64,000 nt of DNA, taken from SAR86 cluster bacterium. GTDB lineage: Bacteria; Pseudomonadota; Gammaproteobacteria; Magnimaribacterales; TMED112. The position numbers and the translations under genes are program-made. Of the stretch, positions 63,931-64,000 are shown one piece after another. The notes beneath the pieces are model-generated. The model was not told where the DNA came from. It saw only the letters and a program-made list of their open reading frames with translations, and did no database searches. The stretch spans positions 860,156-924,155 of the forward strand of contig CP097967.1 of the NCBI GenBank assembly GCA_023703535.1, given 5' to 3'. The stretch's first letter is position 1; each line of letters opens with the position of its first letter.

Positions 63931-64000
63931 TTTGATTTTCCAAAGATAGGATCAAGCAATTTTTCAATAAATGCTGAAATTTTTGCTTGGCCAAACATCT
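63909..64000 (-). CDS. C-terminal end of an upstream gene (partial, unidentified)
   Basis: The minus strand is open from the window edge to a TAA at 63909-63911, giving about 29 residues that end DPIFGKSKCFYLRK. It overlaps the start of the toroid gene by 22 bases, as usual for co-transcribed genes here. The short read-out contains an ATG at 63998, which is probably internal to a longer gene outside the window. The family cannot be recognised. Confidence 0.4.
   Translation of the reverse strand, partial: MFGQAKISAFIEKLLDPIFGKSKCFYLRK

Noticed and set aside
1-64000. CRISPR array, insertion sequence, integrase, toxin-antitoxin or prophage block
   Set aside because: No regularly spaced repeats, terminal inverted repeats, transposase or integrase motifs, or phage structural genes are visible; all long stretches are accounted for by chromosomal genes.

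Overview
The window is a gene-dense, AT-rich (roughly two-thirds A+T) stretch of bacterial chromosome. It has about 66 protein genes, two tRNA genes, and no gap between genes longer than about 140 bases. I see no insertion sequence, prophage, integrase or CRISPR array. The order of the core genes is gammaproteobacterial: gyrA-serC-(pheA remnant)-tyrA-aroA-cmk-rpsA, infC-rpmI-rplT-pheS-pheT, xseB-ispA-dxs, nrdR-ribD-ribB-ribH-nusB, miaA-hflK-hflC-purA and ubiG-gph-yciK. The low GC, stop/start overlaps between most neighbours, shortened enzymes, a large TonB-dependent receptor and a PQQ sugar dehydrogenase suggest a streamlined marine gammaproteobacterium of the SAR86 type. That placement is an inference; a 16S rRNA or marker-gene tree would settle it.

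Layout. Positions 1-7800 (minus strand) form a surface-polysaccharide cluster: three glycosyltransferases, an asparagine-synthetase-type amidotransferase, a Wzy-like membrane protein, a Wzz-like chain-length protein and a short nucleotide-sugar dehydrogenase, with tRNA-Leu(UAA) inside the cluster. A plus-strand PQQ sugar dehydrogenase fused to cytochrome c follows and runs into the 3' end of tRNA-Cys. From 9700 to 31400 almost everything is on the minus strand: the transhydrogenase genes pntA1-pntA2-pntB, then gyrA, serC and the shikimate/aromatic genes, cmk, rpsA, pyrF, pgi, uvrC, the infC ribosomal/PheRS block, and metK-X-ahcY of the methyl cycle. From 31460 to 33750 come ubiG-gph-yciK and a small SH3-like protein. 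rluB, scpB and scpA lie opposite. From 35659 to 44634 (plus) are DAHP synthase, a tandem-DnaT-domain protein, an RND efflux pair and xseB-ispA-dxs. From 44631 to 50122 (minus) are thiL, a thiolase, a small membrane protein and the TonB-dependent receptor. From 50200 to 56245 (plus) are nth-glyA-nrdR-ribD-ribB-ribH-nusB-proC. The right end holds purA-hflC-hflK-miaA-waaA (minus) and an LPS locus (lpxL, a methyltransferase, an alpha/alpha-toroid protein).

How the genes work together. The two ends build the cell envelope: O-antigen or exopolysaccharide on the left, Kdo transfer and lipid A acylation on the right. The central blocks cover translation, aromatic amino acids, nucleotides, isoprenoids, riboflavin/thiamine and the SAM cycle. 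The receptor and PQQ dehydrogenase suggest scavenging and oxidation of dissolved organic matter.

No wholly new multi-gene system is evident. The most unusual content is a set of reduced or re-engineered core proteins: a phenylalanyl-tRNA synthetase missing both the alpha-subunit coiled coil and the beta-subunit EMAP-II-like domain; a ScpA kleisin without its C-terminal SMC-binding domain; PheA reduced to its chorismate mutase; and a nucleotidyltransferase-cupin fusion between metK and ahcY. There is also a terminator hairpin whose 3' arm is the Shine-Dalgarno of the next gene, and several promoter-like boxes sit so close to start codons that leaderless mRNAs are plausible.
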